Below are positions 17,249 through 25,947 of a stretch of 54,318 bases of DNA, piece after piece (the first letter of the stretch is position 1; every line of letters starts with the position of its first letter). The notes under the pieces were generated by a model, which searched no databases, was not told where the DNA came from, and was given only the letters and a program-made list of their open reading frames with translations. A program made the translations under genes and the position numbers. Source of the DNA: Nanobdellota archaeon (GTDB lineage Archaea > Nanobdellota > Nanobdellia > PEZQ01); the NCBI GenBank assembly GCA_018220985.1, contig JAAOXS010000002.1, forward strand, positions 1 through 54,318, read 5' to 3'.

Positions 17249-17742
17249 AGAACGTTCTCGTTGATAAAGTAACTTTGAATATTGGTGTTGGCGAAGCTGG
17301 TGAGAAAGTTAATAAGGCTGGTAAAGTTTTGCAAACAATTACTGGTCAAAAGTCTGTTAACACTTCAAGTAAGAAAAGAATTCCTACTTGGGGTATTCGA
17401 CCGGGTGTTCCAATTGCTACTAAAGTAACTGTTCGTGGTAAGAGTGCTGAGGAATTATTGAAAAGGTTGTTGAACGCTGTTGACAACGTTGTTTACGAAC
17501 GCTCTTTTGACAAAATTGGCAATATTTCTTTTGGTATTAGAAGTTATATTGACATTACTGATATGAAGTATGATCCTTCAACGGGCATTTTCGGTTTGGA
17601 TGTTTGCGTTTCTTTTAAGCGGAAAGGTTATCGTGTTAAGATTCGTAGAAGAAAACCTTCAAAAATTGGTTCATCTCAGTTAGTAACTCCTGAGGATACA
17701 AAAAAGTTTTTGAAAGATAAGTATGGGGTGACAATTAAATGA
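17245..17742 (+). CDS. rpl5: Ribosomal protein uL5 (L5)
   Basis: Large-subunit central protuberance protein that binds 5S rRNA, 165 residues. The N-terminal [21 protein letters not shown] and the [19 protein letters not shown] core are archaeal L5 signatures. Confidence 0.95.
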   Translation: MKNVLVDKVTLNIGVGEAGEKVNKAGKVLQTITGQKSVNTSSKKRIPTWGIRPGVPIATKVTVRGKSAEELLKRLLNAVDNVVYERSFDKIGNISFGIRSYIDITDMKYDPSTGIFGLDVCVSFKRKGYRVKIRRRKPSKIGSSQLVTPEDTKKFLKDKYGVTIK

Positions 17743-17969
17743 CTGCAAGTTCTTGGACTAAAACTTTTAAACAAGTTAAGCATAAAAAAGCTGATAAGCA
17801 AAGACAGCTTAAGCATAACAAACCTAACCCTCCTAAGTTTGGCAGGGGTTCTAAGCGTTGTAAGATTTGTTTAAGGTACGGTGCGCATATTCGCAAGTAT
17901 GGTTTGAATGTTTGCAGGCAATGTTTTAGGGAGATTGCAAGTGATTTGGGTTTTAAAAAATTTGGGTGA
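17739..17969 (+). CDS. rps14: Ribosomal protein uS14 (S14), zinc type
   Basis: Small-subunit head protein with a zinc site made by Cys 41, 44, 59 and 62. It is 76 residues long, longer than the usual archaeal 50-56, because of a basic N-terminal extension ([19 protein letters not shown]). The C-terminal [18 protein letters not shown] is standard. Confidence 0.94.
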   Translation: MTASSWTKTFKQVKHKKADKQRQLKHNKPNPPKFGRGSKRCKICLRYGAHIRKYGLNVCRQCFREIASDLGFKKFG

Positions 17970-17982
17970 AAAAAAAAATAAA

Positions 17983-18375
17983 ATGGCAAAGACAGATATT
18001 ATATCATCATCGTTGAACACGTTAAACATGTACGCTAGTCAAGCTAAGAAAGTTTGTTTTATCTCACCTTCTTCAAAATTGTTAATTAGTGTTTTTAAGA
18101 AGATTAAGGATTTAGGTTACATTAAAGAATTTGAAGTTATTGATGATGGAAAAGGTAAGGTTGTAAAAATTGAATTAACAGGTAAGATTAATGAGTGTCG
18201 CGCTATTAGACCGCGTAATTCTGTTAAATTCGCTGAATTAGAAAAATTTGAGAAGCGTTTTTTACCAGCTAGAAATTTTGGTTTTTTAATAATTTCAACT
18301 CCGCAAGGTATTATAACACATGTTGAGGCGAAACAAAAAAAGGTTGGGGGAAAATTGATTGCTTACGTTTTTTGA
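17983..18375 (+). CDS. rps8: Ribosomal protein uS8 (S8)
   Basis: Small-subunit primary binding protein, 130 residues, with SSSLNTLNMYASQAKK at the N-terminus and PARNFGFLIISTPQGIITHVEA near the C-terminus. The ATG at 17983 follows the uS14 stop by 13 bases; an in-frame upstream start inside uS14 would add residues without homology. Confidence 0.95.
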   Translation: MAKTDIISSSLNTLNMYASQAKKVCFISPSSKLLISVFKKIKDLGYIKEFEVIDDGKGKVVKIELTGKINECRAIRPRNSVKFAELEKFEKRFLPARNFGFLIISTPQGIITHVEAKQKKVGGKLIAYVF

Positions 18376-18378
18376 ATT

Positions 18379-18909
18379 ATGAAATATGAATTAATGCTTC
18401 TTGAAGGTGCAAGTGCTCGTTTCGAAAACGGTATTGTTAGCGTTAGTAAAAATGATAGGATTATTAGCAAAACTCTTGACCACCCCAGTATTAAGATTGG
18501 CATTGATTCTTCTAAAATAATTTTGTCAAGTGATTCTGATTCTCGTAAAATTAAGCGTTTAATTAACACTTACAAATCTCATATTAATAATTTGTTGAAA
18601 GGTTTGGATGAAGTTTACGTTTACAAATTGAAGATTTGTTCTTCTCATTTTCCTATGGACGTTTCAATTAAGGGGGATAAATTTGTTATCAAAAATTTTG
18701 TAGGTGAGCGAAAATCACGTTCGTCTAAAATAGTTGGTAATGCTAAAGTTGAAATTAACAGTGATGTTGTCACTGTTTCAAGTTATAATAAAGAGTTTGC
18801 AGGTCAAACAGCTGCTAATTTGGAGAACATTGCGAAAGTTAAGAATAAGGATAGGAGACGTTTTCAGGATGGTATTTACATGATTATTAAGGCGGGTGTC
18901 GAATTATGA
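18379..18909 (+). CDS. rpl6: Ribosomal protein uL6 (L6)
   Basis: Large-subunit protein near the factor-binding site, 176 residues, with two related alpha/beta domains. The second contains SSHFPMDVSIKGDKFVIKNFVGE and NKDRRRFQDGIYMI, typical of archaeal L6. The N-terminal domain is divergent. It overlaps eL32 by four bases. Confidence 0.93.
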   Translation: MKYELMLLEGASARFENGIVSVSKNDRIISKTLDHPSIKIGIDSSKIILSSDSDSRKIKRLINTYKSHINNLLKGLDEVYVYKLKICSSHFPMDVSIKGDKFVIKNFVGERKSRSSKIVGNAKVEINSDVVTVSSYNKEFAGQTAANLENIAKVKNKDRRRFQDGIYMIIKAGVEL

Positions 18910-19502
18910 GAGAATTGGTTTTGCGAAGAAAGTTGAAACGCGCTAAGCCTGTTTTCAAGCGACATGAAGCGAATAAGCGTAAGCGTTTAAATGATTCACC
19001 TTATCGTAAGCCTAAAGGTTACACTTCCGCTAAGAAAAGAAATATGCGGGGCAGAGTTAAAATTCCAGCTCAAGGTTATCAATCACCTATTGCTGTTAGA
19101 AGTTTGCACCCTTCTGGTTTGAATATTCTTAATGTTAATTCTTTGAAAGATTTGGAATTAGTTACTAAGGATTCTATTATTGTAATTTCTTCAAGAATGG
19201 GTTTGAAGAAAAAGTATGAATTAGCTAAGAAATTAGTTGATAAGAAGGTTAGGGTTGCAAATTTTGATATTGTTAAATTTATTAAGGACTCTGATGAATT
19301 AATGAAAAAGCGTGGTTTAAATCGCGCTGAACTTTTAAAATCTCGTGATAAGAAATCTAAAATTGTTAAAAAAGAGGATTCTAAAGGAACTAAAAAGGAG
19401 AGTAAAGATTTAGAGGTTAGAGAGGGTTCAAAGAAAAGTGTTTATAAAAAGCAGAAAAGTATTAAAGGCGCTGAGAAAGAGGTTGTGAAAGGTTTGAAAT
19501 GA
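18906..19502 (+). CDS. rpl32e: Ribosomal protein eL32 (L32e) with long basic tail
   Basis: Residues about 1-135 form the L32e domain (FKRHEANKRKRLNDSPYRKPKGYTS, then SLHPSGLNILNVNS). Residues about 138-198 are a Lys/Glu/Ser-rich low-complexity tail that is not part of the standard fold and makes the protein 198 residues long. The tail probably contacts rRNA or is disordered. Overlaps uL6 and eL19 by four bases each. Confidence 0.93.
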   Translation: MRELVLRRKLKRAKPVFKRHEANKRKRLNDSPYRKPKGYTSAKKRNMRGRVKIPAQGYQSPIAVRSLHPSGLNILNVNSLKDLELVTKDSIIVISSRMGLKKKYELAKKLVDKKVRVANFDIVKFIKDSDELMKKRGLNRAELLKSRDKKSKIVKKEDSKGTKKESKDLEVREGSKKSVYKKQKSIKGAEKEVVKGLK

Positions 19503-19960
19503 AAAGTTTAAAAACGCAGAAAAGAGTGGCGGCATCTTTGCTTAAATCAGGTAGTAATAGGGTTGTTATTAAATCTGATAATCTTTCAGATGTTAAGTCA
19601 GCAATTACTCGTGAGGATGTTAGAGGTTTAATTGTTAAAGGAATCATTTCTAAGAAGAAAGTTAAAGGCATTTCACGTGGTCGTGCGCGCGTAATTCAAG
19701 CGCAGAAAAAGAAAGGTCGTAGAAAGGGTTTTGGTAATCGTAAAGGTGCTAAGAACGCGAGAACTCCTAAAAAAAGGTTATGGGTTAATAGAGTTCGAGC
19801 TCAGAGAAAACTTGTTAAAGACTTCAAATCTAAAGAATTGATTGACAATAATGTTTTTACAAAAACGTATTCATTGATTAAGGGTGGTTTTTTCAGAAGC
19901 CGTTCCCACATCAAGGTTTACTTGAATGATCATGGATTAATTAATAAGGTGAAAAAATAA
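19499..19960 (+). CDS. rpl19e: Ribosomal protein eL19 (L19e)
   Basis: A 153-residue basic, helical large-subunit protein. The N-terminal VAASLLKSGSNRV, central GRKGFGNRKGAKNARTPKK and C-terminal YSLIKGGFFRSRSHI segments match L19e. Overlaps uL18 by one base. Confidence 0.95.
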   Translation: MKSLKTQKRVAASLLKSGSNRVVIKSDNLSDVKSAITREDVRGLIVKGIISKKKVKGISRGRARVIQAQKKKGRRKGFGNRKGAKNARTPKKRLWVNRVRAQRKLVKDFKSKELIDNNVFTKTYSLIKGGFFRSRSHIKVYLNDHGLINKVKK

Positions 19961-20463
19961 TGGCTAAGAACGCGATTTACTCTGTTAAGTTTAGGAGAAG
20001 AAGACTAGGTTTAACTAATTATACTCGTCGTTTGGCTTTGCTTAAATCAGGTAAGCCGCGTTTAGTTGTTAGGTTATCTAATCGTTATGTTCTCGCTCAA
20101 GTCGTGAAATCAGTTGATGGTCATGATTCAATTATTTACTCTGCTTCAAGTAAGGAATTAACTAAGATGGGTTGGAAAGGTTCTTTGAAGAATTTACCTT
20201 CAGCTTACCTTACTGGTTTACTTGTTGGCAAGAATTGTTCTGTTAAAGAGTTAATTCTTGATTGTGGGGTTTCAAAACCTTCTTCACGCGTTTTCGCAGT
20301 TTTAAAAGGCTGTGTTGATGCTGGTAAATCCATTCCTCATTCTGAAAAAGCATTACCTATTGTGGAAAGGTTAGAGGGAAATCATATTAATGAAAAGTTA
20401 TCAAATGATTTGATTAAAATTAAGGAGAAAATTTTGAAAGATGGAAAGAAGAAAACCAAATAA
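19960..20463 (+). CDS. rpl18: Ribosomal protein uL18 (L18)
   Basis: Large-subunit protein that binds 5S rRNA with uL5, 167 residues. NYTRRLALLKSGKPRLVVRLSNRY and DAGKSIPHSEKALP are the archaeal hallmarks. Its 3' end overlaps the uS5 start by 23 bases. Confidence 0.95.
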   Translation: MAKNAIYSVKFRRRRLGLTNYTRRLALLKSGKPRLVVRLSNRYVLAQVVKSVDGHDSIIYSASSKELTKMGWKGSLKNLPSAYLTGLLVGKNCSVKELILDCGVSKPSSRVFAVLKGCVDAGKSIPHSEKALPIVERLEGNHINEKLSNDLIKIKEKILKDGKKKTK

Positions 20464-21163
20464 GGCGCGTGGAAGAAGAAGAAGACCTGATGAGCGGAAA
20501 GGTGGTTTTAACCGTGAGAATGATTTGGAATCGTGGAAGCCTCGAACAGCTCTTGGTAGAGCTGTTAAAAGCGGTGAAATCAAATCCATTGACGAAATTT
20601 TGAGTTCAGGTATGGAGATAAGAGAGTCTGAAATCGTTGATTCTTTACTTCCTGATTTGGAAATTGAATTCATACCTATTGGTCAAAGTAAGGGTAAGTT
20701 TGGCGGTGGTAAGAGAAGAATTTATCGCGTAACGCAGAAAACAACTGCTGAAGGTCAGACTGTTAAATTCACTGTTCTCGCTATCGCGGGTAATAGTAGT
20801 GGTTATATTGGTATGGGTTCTGCAAGTTCAGGTGAGACAGTTCCTACTCGTAAGAAAGCGGAAAAGGAAGCTAAACTTAGTTTGTTTAAAGTAGGTTTAG
20901 GTTGTGGTAGTTGGGAGTGCTCTTGCGCTGACCCTCATTCACTGCCTTTTGCTGTTAAGGGTGGTGCTGGCAGTGTTGAAGTAACTCTTAAACCTGCACC
21001 TAAGGGTACGGGTCTTGCAGTTAATGATACTTGCAAACAAATATTATCTATTGTGGGCATTAAGGACACATGGGCTTTTACTCGCGGTCAAACGCAGACG
21101 CGTATTAATCTTGCAAAAGCGACGTTTAACGCGCTTAAACAGTTAAGGAGTACGAAATTATGA
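20441..21163 (+). CDS. rps5: Ribosomal protein uS5 (S5)
   Basis: Small-subunit fidelity protein, 240 residues. The double-stranded-RNA-binding part (RIYRVTQKTTAEGQTVKFTVLAIAGN) and the C-terminal domain (LGCGSWECSCADPHSLPF, LKPAPKGTGLAVND) are typical of archaea. A basic N-terminal extension (residues 1-30) starts inside uL18. Confidence 0.95.
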   Translation: MERRKPNKARGRRRRPDERKGGFNRENDLESWKPRTALGRAVKSGEIKSIDEILSSGMEIRESEIVDSLLPDLEIEFIPIGQSKGKFGGGKRRIYRVTQKTTAEGQTVKFTVLAIAGNSSGYIGMGSASSGETVPTRKKAEKEAKLSLFKVGLGCGSWECSCADPHSLPFAVKGGAGSVEVTLKPAPKGTGLAVNDTCKQILSIVGIKDTWAFTRGQTQTRINLAKATFNALKQLRSTKL

Positions 21164-21585
21164 TAGCAATTATTCGTTTAAGGGGTTGTATTGGCGTTAA
21201 CAGGCGTATAGCTTTCGCTTTGGACCTTTTACGCTTGAAAAGGGTTAATCATTGCGTGATTATTAAAGAGTCTAAAGAATTATCAGGTACTTTGAAGAGG
21301 ATTAGGGATTACACTACTTTCGGAGAAGTTTCTGATGATGTTTTGAAAAAAATGGTTGAGAAGCGAGGTAGGAAAGTTGGTGGTAATCGTTTGGATTCTA
21401 AGGATGTTACTAAAATGATGAAATTGCTTGGCGATAATAAGAAATTGGTTGAGGCTAATTTCAAGCCTGTTTTTCGTTTGAAACCTCCTACTAAAGGTAT
21501 GAAAAGTAAGAAGAAGCATTTCCCTCAGGGTGATTTGGGTGATAGGGGAAAAAGTATTAATGATTTGTTGGAGAGGATGATTTAG
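21160..21585 (+). CDS. rpl30: Ribosomal protein uL30 (L30)
   Basis: Large-subunit protein, 141 residues. The N-terminal RLRGCIGVNRRIAFALDLLRLKRVNHCVII core is clear, and the archaeal C-terminal extension carries FRLKPPTKGMKSKKKHFPQGDLGDRG. Overlaps uS5 by four bases. Confidence 0.95.
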   Translation: MIAIIRLRGCIGVNRRIAFALDLLRLKRVNHCVIIKESKELSGTLKRIRDYTTFGEVSDDVLKKMVEKRGRKVGGNRLDSKDVTKMMKLLGDNKKLVEANFKPVFRLKPPTKGMKSKKKHFPQGDLGDRGKSINDLLERMI

Positions 21586-21589
21586 TTAT

Positions 21590-21946
21590 ATGGTTTTGAG
21601 AAAGCGTAAAAAATTCACTAACACGCGTACTGCACACAATCAGCATGGTAAGCGCCATAGGGGTAGTGGTAATCGTGGTGGAGTGGGTCGCGCTGGTGCT
21701 GGTAAGCGTGGTAAGCAGAAGAAACAGTCTTTTTTGGATTTGGGTAAGTACGTTCTTAAACCTAAGTCTAAGTTGAAGTCAATTAACATTTCCGAACTTC
21801 CAAAAGATAAGGAAGTTGTGCTTAAAGGTTTTAAATTACTTGGTCGTGGTTCGGGTTTTAAAAGTGTTATTAAAGTGTCTGCAGCAACTGAAAGAGCTGT
21901 TAAAAAAATCACTGAAGCCGGCGGCAAAATTGAAATTTTAAAATAA
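21590..21946 (+). CDS. rpl15: Ribosomal protein uL15 (L15), short form
   Basis: A 118-residue L15, noticeably shorter than the usual archaeal 140-150. The basic glycine-rich N-terminus (HGKRHRGSGNRGGVGRAGAGKRG) and the C-terminal domain (VVLKGFKLLGRGSGFKSV) remain; loops between them are reduced. It is the last gene of the uninterrupted ribosomal run before secY. Confidence 0.93.
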   Translation: MVLRKRKKFTNTRTAHNQHGKRHRGSGNRGGVGRAGAGKRGKQKKQSFLDLGKYVLKPKSKLKSINISELPKDKEVVLKGFKLLGRGSGFKSVIKVSAATERAVKKITEAGGKIEILK

Positions 21947-21970
21947 TTTTTTTGTTATTTTCTGAAAAAC

Positions 21971-21980
21971 CTTTTTAAAT
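21971..21980 (+). promoter_or_regulatory. TATA-like promoter of secY
   Basis: CTTTTTAAAT lies with its centre about 28 bases before the secY ATG (22004), so transcription would begin at or next to the start codon. It suggests secY can be transcribed independently of the upstream ribosomal operon. Confidence 0.5.
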
Positions 21981-22003
21981 TCTTTCTAATTGATATATGT
22001 GTT

Positions 22004-23371
22004 ATGGCTTGGTATGAGGTATTACCTGAGTTAAAGAGTCCTGTTAAAAAGCTTAGTTTCAACACTAAGCTTGGCTGGACACTTGCAGCGCTCACAATGT
22101 ACTTCGTACTTTCACACATTCCTTTGTATGGTTTAAGTCCTGCGTACAAAACACAATTTGAAGCTTTAGCTGTTCTTTTAGCTGCTAGTTTTGGAAGCAT
22201 AATTTCTTTAGGTATTGGACCAATCGTAACTGCAAGCATAGTGTTACAATTATTGAACAGTGCTGGCGTGCTTAACATTGACACTAATACGACTGATGGT
22301 AAGAAAAAATATCAGGCTTTTCAGAAAGTGTTCGCACTCGCATTCGTTGTTTTCGAAAACGCGTTGTACGTTATGTCCGGTGCATTGCCAAGCGCTACTG
22401 GAACACTTCCCGTTCAAGTGCTGATGATAATTCAACTCATTATTGGTGGTGTAATTTTAATGTTTTTAGATGAACTGACTAGTAAGTGGGGTTTCGGTTC
22501 TGGAATTAGTTTATTCATTGCTGCGGGAGTGTCAATTCAAATAATCACTAATGGATTTAACCCGTTCCCAGACCCTAATAATCCTGCTCTGCCTGCAGGT
22601 CAGGCTTTTAAAGTGATAGCTTTCCTTTTACAAGGCAATTTTGAAGCAATGATTTGGCCTCTTGTAACAATTTTAGCTACTGTTCTAGTTTTTGCTATTG
22701 TTGTTTATTTGCAAGCTATGAAAGTTGAAATACCTCTTAGCTTTGGCAGGGTTCGAGGTTTTAGCATTAAATGGCCGTTAAAATTTATTTACACGAGCAA
22801 CATGCCTGTTATCCTTGTAGCCGCGCTTATTGCAAGCATGTCGTTTTGGGGTTTGATGCTGGCTAATATGGGTTTACCTTTGCTCGGACAATTTGAAGAG
22901 CAGTCTGATGGGGGACAGCCTGTTGCGGTTAGTGGTTTAGCTAAGTACATTAATCCTCCAACTCTTCGTAAAATAGTTGTTAATCCTGAAATGGATGATT
23001 TCATATCTTTCTTTGTTTACTTATCATTTATGAGTCTTGGAGCAGTTGTTTTTTCACTTTTATGGATGAATATTGGAGGTCAAGACCCTAGTAGCGTTGC
23101 GGATCAAATTATGGATTCTAAACTTCAAATTCCGGGTTTTAGGCAGGATAAGCGTATTATTACGCGATTATTGTCGCGTTACATACTGCCGTTAACTGTG
23201 TTGGGGGGTTTTAGCGTGGGCTTATTAGCTGCTTTCGCTGATTTGCTTGGCGCTCTTAGTAGGGGAACGGGAATACTTTTAGCTGTAATGATTATATATC
23301 AATTGTATGAACAAATCGCACAACAGCACTCTCATGACATGCCTGATTTTCTTAGGAGGTTTATGAAATGA
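22004..23371 (+). CDS. secY: Protein translocase subunit SecY
   Basis: The channel-forming subunit of the Sec translocon, 455 residues with about ten transmembrane helices. The cytoplasmic loop VKKLSFNTKLGWTLAALT before helix 1, the plug region after it (HIPLYGL), the SKWGFGSGISLFIAAGV segment and the loop VEIPLSFGRVRGFSIKWPLKFIYTSNMPVIL are conserved features of archaeal SecY. It sits after uL15 as in most archaea and overlaps the next gene by four bases. Confidence 0.97.
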   Translation: MAWYEVLPELKSPVKKLSFNTKLGWTLAALTMYFVLSHIPLYGLSPAYKTQFEALAVLLAASFGSIISLGIGPIVTASIVLQLLNSAGVLNIDTNTTDGKKKYQAFQKVFALAFVVFENALYVMSGALPSATGTLPVQVLMIIQLIIGGVILMFLDELTSKWGFGSGISLFIAAGVSIQIITNGFNPFPDPNNPALPAGQAFKVIAFLLQGNFEAMIWPLVTILATVLVFAIVVYLQAMKVEIPLSFGRVRGFSIKWPLKFIYTSNMPVILVAALIASMSFWGLMLANMGLPLLGQFEEQSDGGQPVAVSGLAKYINPPTLRKIVVNPEMDDFISFFVYLSFMSLGAVVFSLLWMNIGGQDPSSVADQIMDSKLQIPGFRQDKRIITRLLSRYILPLTVLGGFSVGLLAAFADLLGALSRGTGILLAVMIIYQLYEQIAQQHSHDMPDFLRRFMK

Positions 23372-23817
23372 GTTTAGTTCTTTTTGATTCGTTAGTTAAT
23401 GTTTTGCAGTTTGTAGGAATTCTTTTTGCATCAACAGGTCTGGCAATTGCTTCACAGTTCATTTACAAAAAGTTCTCTGATCAGGATAAGATTAAGGAAA
23501 TGAATAAATCAATTAAAATGAAACGCGCTGAAATGAAAGGCGTTAAGGATCCTGATGAGTTAATGAAAATGAATAATGAAATGATGAAAGCTAATAGTGA
23601 TAAGATGAAATTAATAATGAAACCAATGATGATGTCTTCGTTCTTATTTATTCTCGCGTTTCCAGTGTGGAGTAACCTTTTTAAAGGATTTAATCTTTTT
23701 ATTTTTACTACTTCACTGCCAATTATCGGCGCTGATGTGGGTTGGCTTTTAACCTACATTTTCGCTTCGATGATTTTAACAAGTGTAGTGCGTAAAAAAA
23801 TGGGTGTTCAATTATGA
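23368..23817 (+). CDS. DUF106 / EMC3-type membrane insertase (archaeal YidC-like)
   Basis: A 149-residue protein with three predicted transmembrane helices (residues about 10-30, 88-108, 120-140) and a Met-rich, charged cytoplasmic coiled coil between the first two (residues about 38-85). This topology and the Met-rich coil match the archaeal DUF106 family of Oxa1/YidC/EMC3 insertases. Its ATGA overlap with secY supports joint function in membrane protein insertion. Confidence 0.88.
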   Translation: MSLVLFDSLVNVLQFVGILFASTGLAIASQFIYKKFSDQDKIKEMNKSIKMKRAEMKGVKDPDELMKMNNEMMKANSDKMKLIMKPMMMSSFLFILAFPVWSNLFKGFNLFIFTTSLPIIGADVGWLLTYIFASMILTSVVRKKMGVQL

Positions 23818-24104
23818 GGCCGGGATTAAGGACTAGAGGATTTAAGAAAGTGAGGAAAAAATTACCTTCAGGTGTTTTAACAACTCATTTTAAGAAGGAG
23901 AATCCTTCAAGGCATAAGTGTGGTGTTTGCGATTCTGAACTTCATGGGCTTCCTCGTATGAAACCAATTAGGTATTCTAATCTTAATAAAAGCGCTCGAA
24001 CTGTTAACAGGAAGTTTGGTGGCAGTTTGTGTTCTAAGTGTTCTCGTGATAGTATTAAAAAAATTGTTAAGGTAATTGTTAAGGTGAATGAAAATGTTGA
24101 ATAA
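23814..24104 (+). CDS. rpl34e: Ribosomal protein eL34 (L34e)
   Basis: A 96-residue zinc-type protein. The Cys pairs are in HKCGVCDSELHG and SLCSKCSRDSI, and RPGLRTRGFKKVRKKLPSG is a typical N-terminus. It overlaps DUF106 by four bases and the eL14 start by 11 bases. In many archaea adk and cmk neighbour this gene; neither is here. Confidence 0.93.
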   Translation: MRPGLRTRGFKKVRKKLPSGVLTTHFKKENPSRHKCGVCDSELHGLPRMKPIRYSNLNKSARTVNRKFGGSLCSKCSRDSIKKIVKVIVKVNENVE

Positions 24105-24510
24105 TGGTCGTGTTTGTGTTAAAACTGCTGGCAGAGAGTCAGGTAGTGTTTGCGTTGTTATTAGTAAAGTTGATGACGCTCACGTGTTAATTGATGGTAT
24201 GGTTAAAAGGCGTAATTGTAGTATTCGTCATTTAGAGCCTGTTCCAAAAACTGTTAAGATTACTAAGTCATCATCTAAAAAGGAAATTGTTGATGCTCTT
24301 ATTGAGTTAACACTTGTTAGCGCTGATGATGCTAAAAAATTCTTGAATAAGAAACCTAAAACTCCTAAAAGTAAACCAGTTAAGGTTAAGGCAGTTAAGG
24401 AAAAGAAGAAGGTTAAAAAGAAGGTTGTGAAAAAGGAAGTTAAGAAAGAGGAAAAGAAAGTAAAGAAAGTTGAGAAGAAACCTGTTAAGAAAAAAAATTC
24501 TAAGAAATGA
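24094..24510 (+). CDS. rpl14e: Ribosomal protein eL14 (L14e) with Lys-rich tail
   Basis: The N-terminal KOW-like domain (NNGRVCVKTAGRESGSVCVVISK, then HVLIDGMVKRRNCSIRHLEP) identifies eL14. The last 40 or so residues are a Lys/Glu/Val low-complexity tail. I start at ATG 24094 because a GGTGA (24083-24087) lies six bases upstream, while it abuts the in-frame ATG at 24088. This gives 138 residues. It ends the ribosomal operon and is convergent with the next gene two bases away. Confidence 0.9.
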   Translation: MLNNGRVCVKTAGRESGSVCVVISKVDDAHVLIDGMVKRRNCSIRHLEPVPKTVKITKSSSKKEIVDALIELTLVSADDAKKFLNKKPKTPKSKPVKVKAVKEKKKVKKKVVKKEVKKEEKKVKKVEKKPVKKKNSKK

Positions 24511-24512
24511 AT

Positions 24513-24968
24513 TCATCCAATGTGCGAGTGATTTGATTTCACTCGTGGTTTTCTCCATTTATTAGCGTGATAAGTGTTGAATTTTTTCATGTAATTTTTT
24601 GTTTGTGGAATTATTTCCAATGATTTTTTGAAGAATTTTATTTGTTCTTTTTCATTGGAGTGCAGTGCTGCCATTAGTTCGTGAAATTGACTCATTAATT
24701 CATTATACTTGTTCGCAACGTCTTTTTTCTGTTTTTCAGTGTAAAAATTTGATTCAATAATGTCAACTGTATTGTTCGGTTCGAGAACACTGAACAAATG
24801 GTTTAACGCGCCTTGCAGCATATCTGCGGTTACGAGTATTAAGTTTTTTATTACTGGAGGGTTTAGGATTCGTGTATTTAAATTGCTTTCAACATCTCGT
24901 AATAATGGTAATGCCCACTCTTTTCTTATTAAGTTGTATTGTTGTTCTACGAGTAATCTTTCATTCAT
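24513..24968 (-). CDS. Hypothetical helical protein
   Basis: A 151-residue all-helical protein without recognised family. Predicted helices occupy residues about 3-28, 38-62, 76-105 and 106-130, suggesting a four-helix bundle similar in shape to HEPN-like or PadR-C-terminal bundles, but the RxxxxH motif of HEPN nucleases is not seen. The last 20 residues are basic. It is divergent from cbf5 with 67 bases between, sharing the palindromic region described separately. Confidence 0.6.
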   Translation of the reverse strand: MNERLLVEQQYNLIRKEWALPLLRDVESNLNTRILNPPVIKNLILVTADMLQGALNHLFSVLEPNNTVDIIESNFYTEKQKKDVANKYNELMSQFHELMAALHSNEKEQIKFFKKSLEIIPQTKNYMKKFNTYHANKWRKPRVKSNHSHIG

Positions 24969-25008
24969 AATACATATTTACTATTTTCTTTTTTAAAAAA
25001 GTTTTTTA

Positions 25009-25026
25009 AACGTTGTTAACAACGTT
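25009..25026. promoter_or_regulatory. Perfect 18-bp palindrome in the cbf5 promoter
   Basis: AACGTTGTTAACAACGTT is its own reverse complement. It abuts a TATA-like GTTTTTTAAA (25001-25010) and ends nine bases before the cbf5 ATG at 25036. A dimeric repressor bound here would cover the transcription start. The divergent hypothetical gene at 24968 may share it. Confidence 0.5.
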
Positions 25027-25035
25027 ATTAATGTT

Positions 25036-25947
25036 ATGACATTAATAAAATGTTTTGAAGAGTTCTCTTTACCTGAAAAAAGGGAGAGAAGTAGTGAAGA
25101 ATTACTGAAGTTTGGATTAGTCGTTGTTGATAAGTCGAGCGGTCCGACAAGTCATGATACTGTTCATCATGTTAAAAAATTTTTTAACTTGAAAAAGGCG
25201 GGGCATTCTGGAACTCTTGATCCTAAAGTTACTGGAGTTTTACCTACTGGTGTTGGTAAAGCAACCAGATTATTGGGTTATTTATTGAAAGCGCCTAAAG
25301 AGTATGTGTGTTTAATGAAACTTCATGATGAAGTATCTGACGTTGATTTGGATAAGTGTTTTAAAAAGTTTAGCGGGGAGATTGACCAATTAGTTCCGCG
25401 CAAGTCTCGAGTTAAGCGCAGAGTGCGTAAAAGAACTATTTACGAACTCGAATTACTGGATAGGGATGGTAGTTTCGTGCTTTTCCGTGCTTTAACGCAG
25501 GCGGGCACGTACATTCGTAAACTCATTCATGATATGGGTGAATTTTTGAAAACGGGTGCGCACATGCTTGAATTAAGGCGAACGCGTGTCGCTCACTTAA
25601 AGGAAGTTTTGTGCGTGGATTTGTACGAATTATTAATGGCTTCTCACGAGTTGGGAAAAAATAATGATGTTTACGTTAAGCAATTCTTTTTTTCAGGTGA
25701 AAAACTTGTTGAGCATTTACCGCGAGTTTTCGTTTTCGATTCAGCTGTTACAAGTTTAAGTCATGGTTCAAGTCTTAAAATTCCAGGATTAGCAGCTTTT
25801 GATGATAGTATTACTAATGGGTGCGATGTTGCCGTTTTCGATTTGAAAGGTAATTTGGTTATGGTTGGAATAGCACAATTATCTGTTGAGCAAGTTTTAA
25901 AACAGAAAACAGGTGTTTTTGTTAAACCTTCATGCGTGATTGTTTAA
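25036..25947 (+). CDS. cbf5: tRNA/rRNA pseudouridine synthase Cbf5
   Basis: Catalytic subunit of the archaeal H/ACA guide RNP, which converts uridine to pseudouridine in rRNA and, guide-independently, tRNA U55. 303 residues. The TruB catalytic motif is HSGTLDPKVTGVLP with the nucleophilic Asp, preceded by DKSSGPTSHD; the RNA-contacting RRTRVAHLKEV and a C-terminal PUA domain (residues about 232-303) follow. It lies a short distance after eL14, the usual archaeal neighbourhood. Confidence 0.95.
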   Translation: MTLIKCFEEFSLPEKRERSSEELLKFGLVVVDKSSGPTSHDTVHHVKKFFNLKKAGHSGTLDPKVTGVLPTGVGKATRLLGYLLKAPKEYVCLMKLHDEVSDVDLDKCFKKFSGEIDQLVPRKSRVKRRVRKRTIYELELLDRDGSFVLFRALTQAGTYIRKLIHDMGEFLKTGAHMLELRRTRVAHLKEVLCVDLYELLMASHELGKNNDVYVKQFFFSGEKLVEHLPRVFVFDSAVTSLSHGSSLKIPGLAAFDDSITNGCDVAVFDLKGNLVMVGIAQLSVEQVLKQKTGVFVKPSCVIV

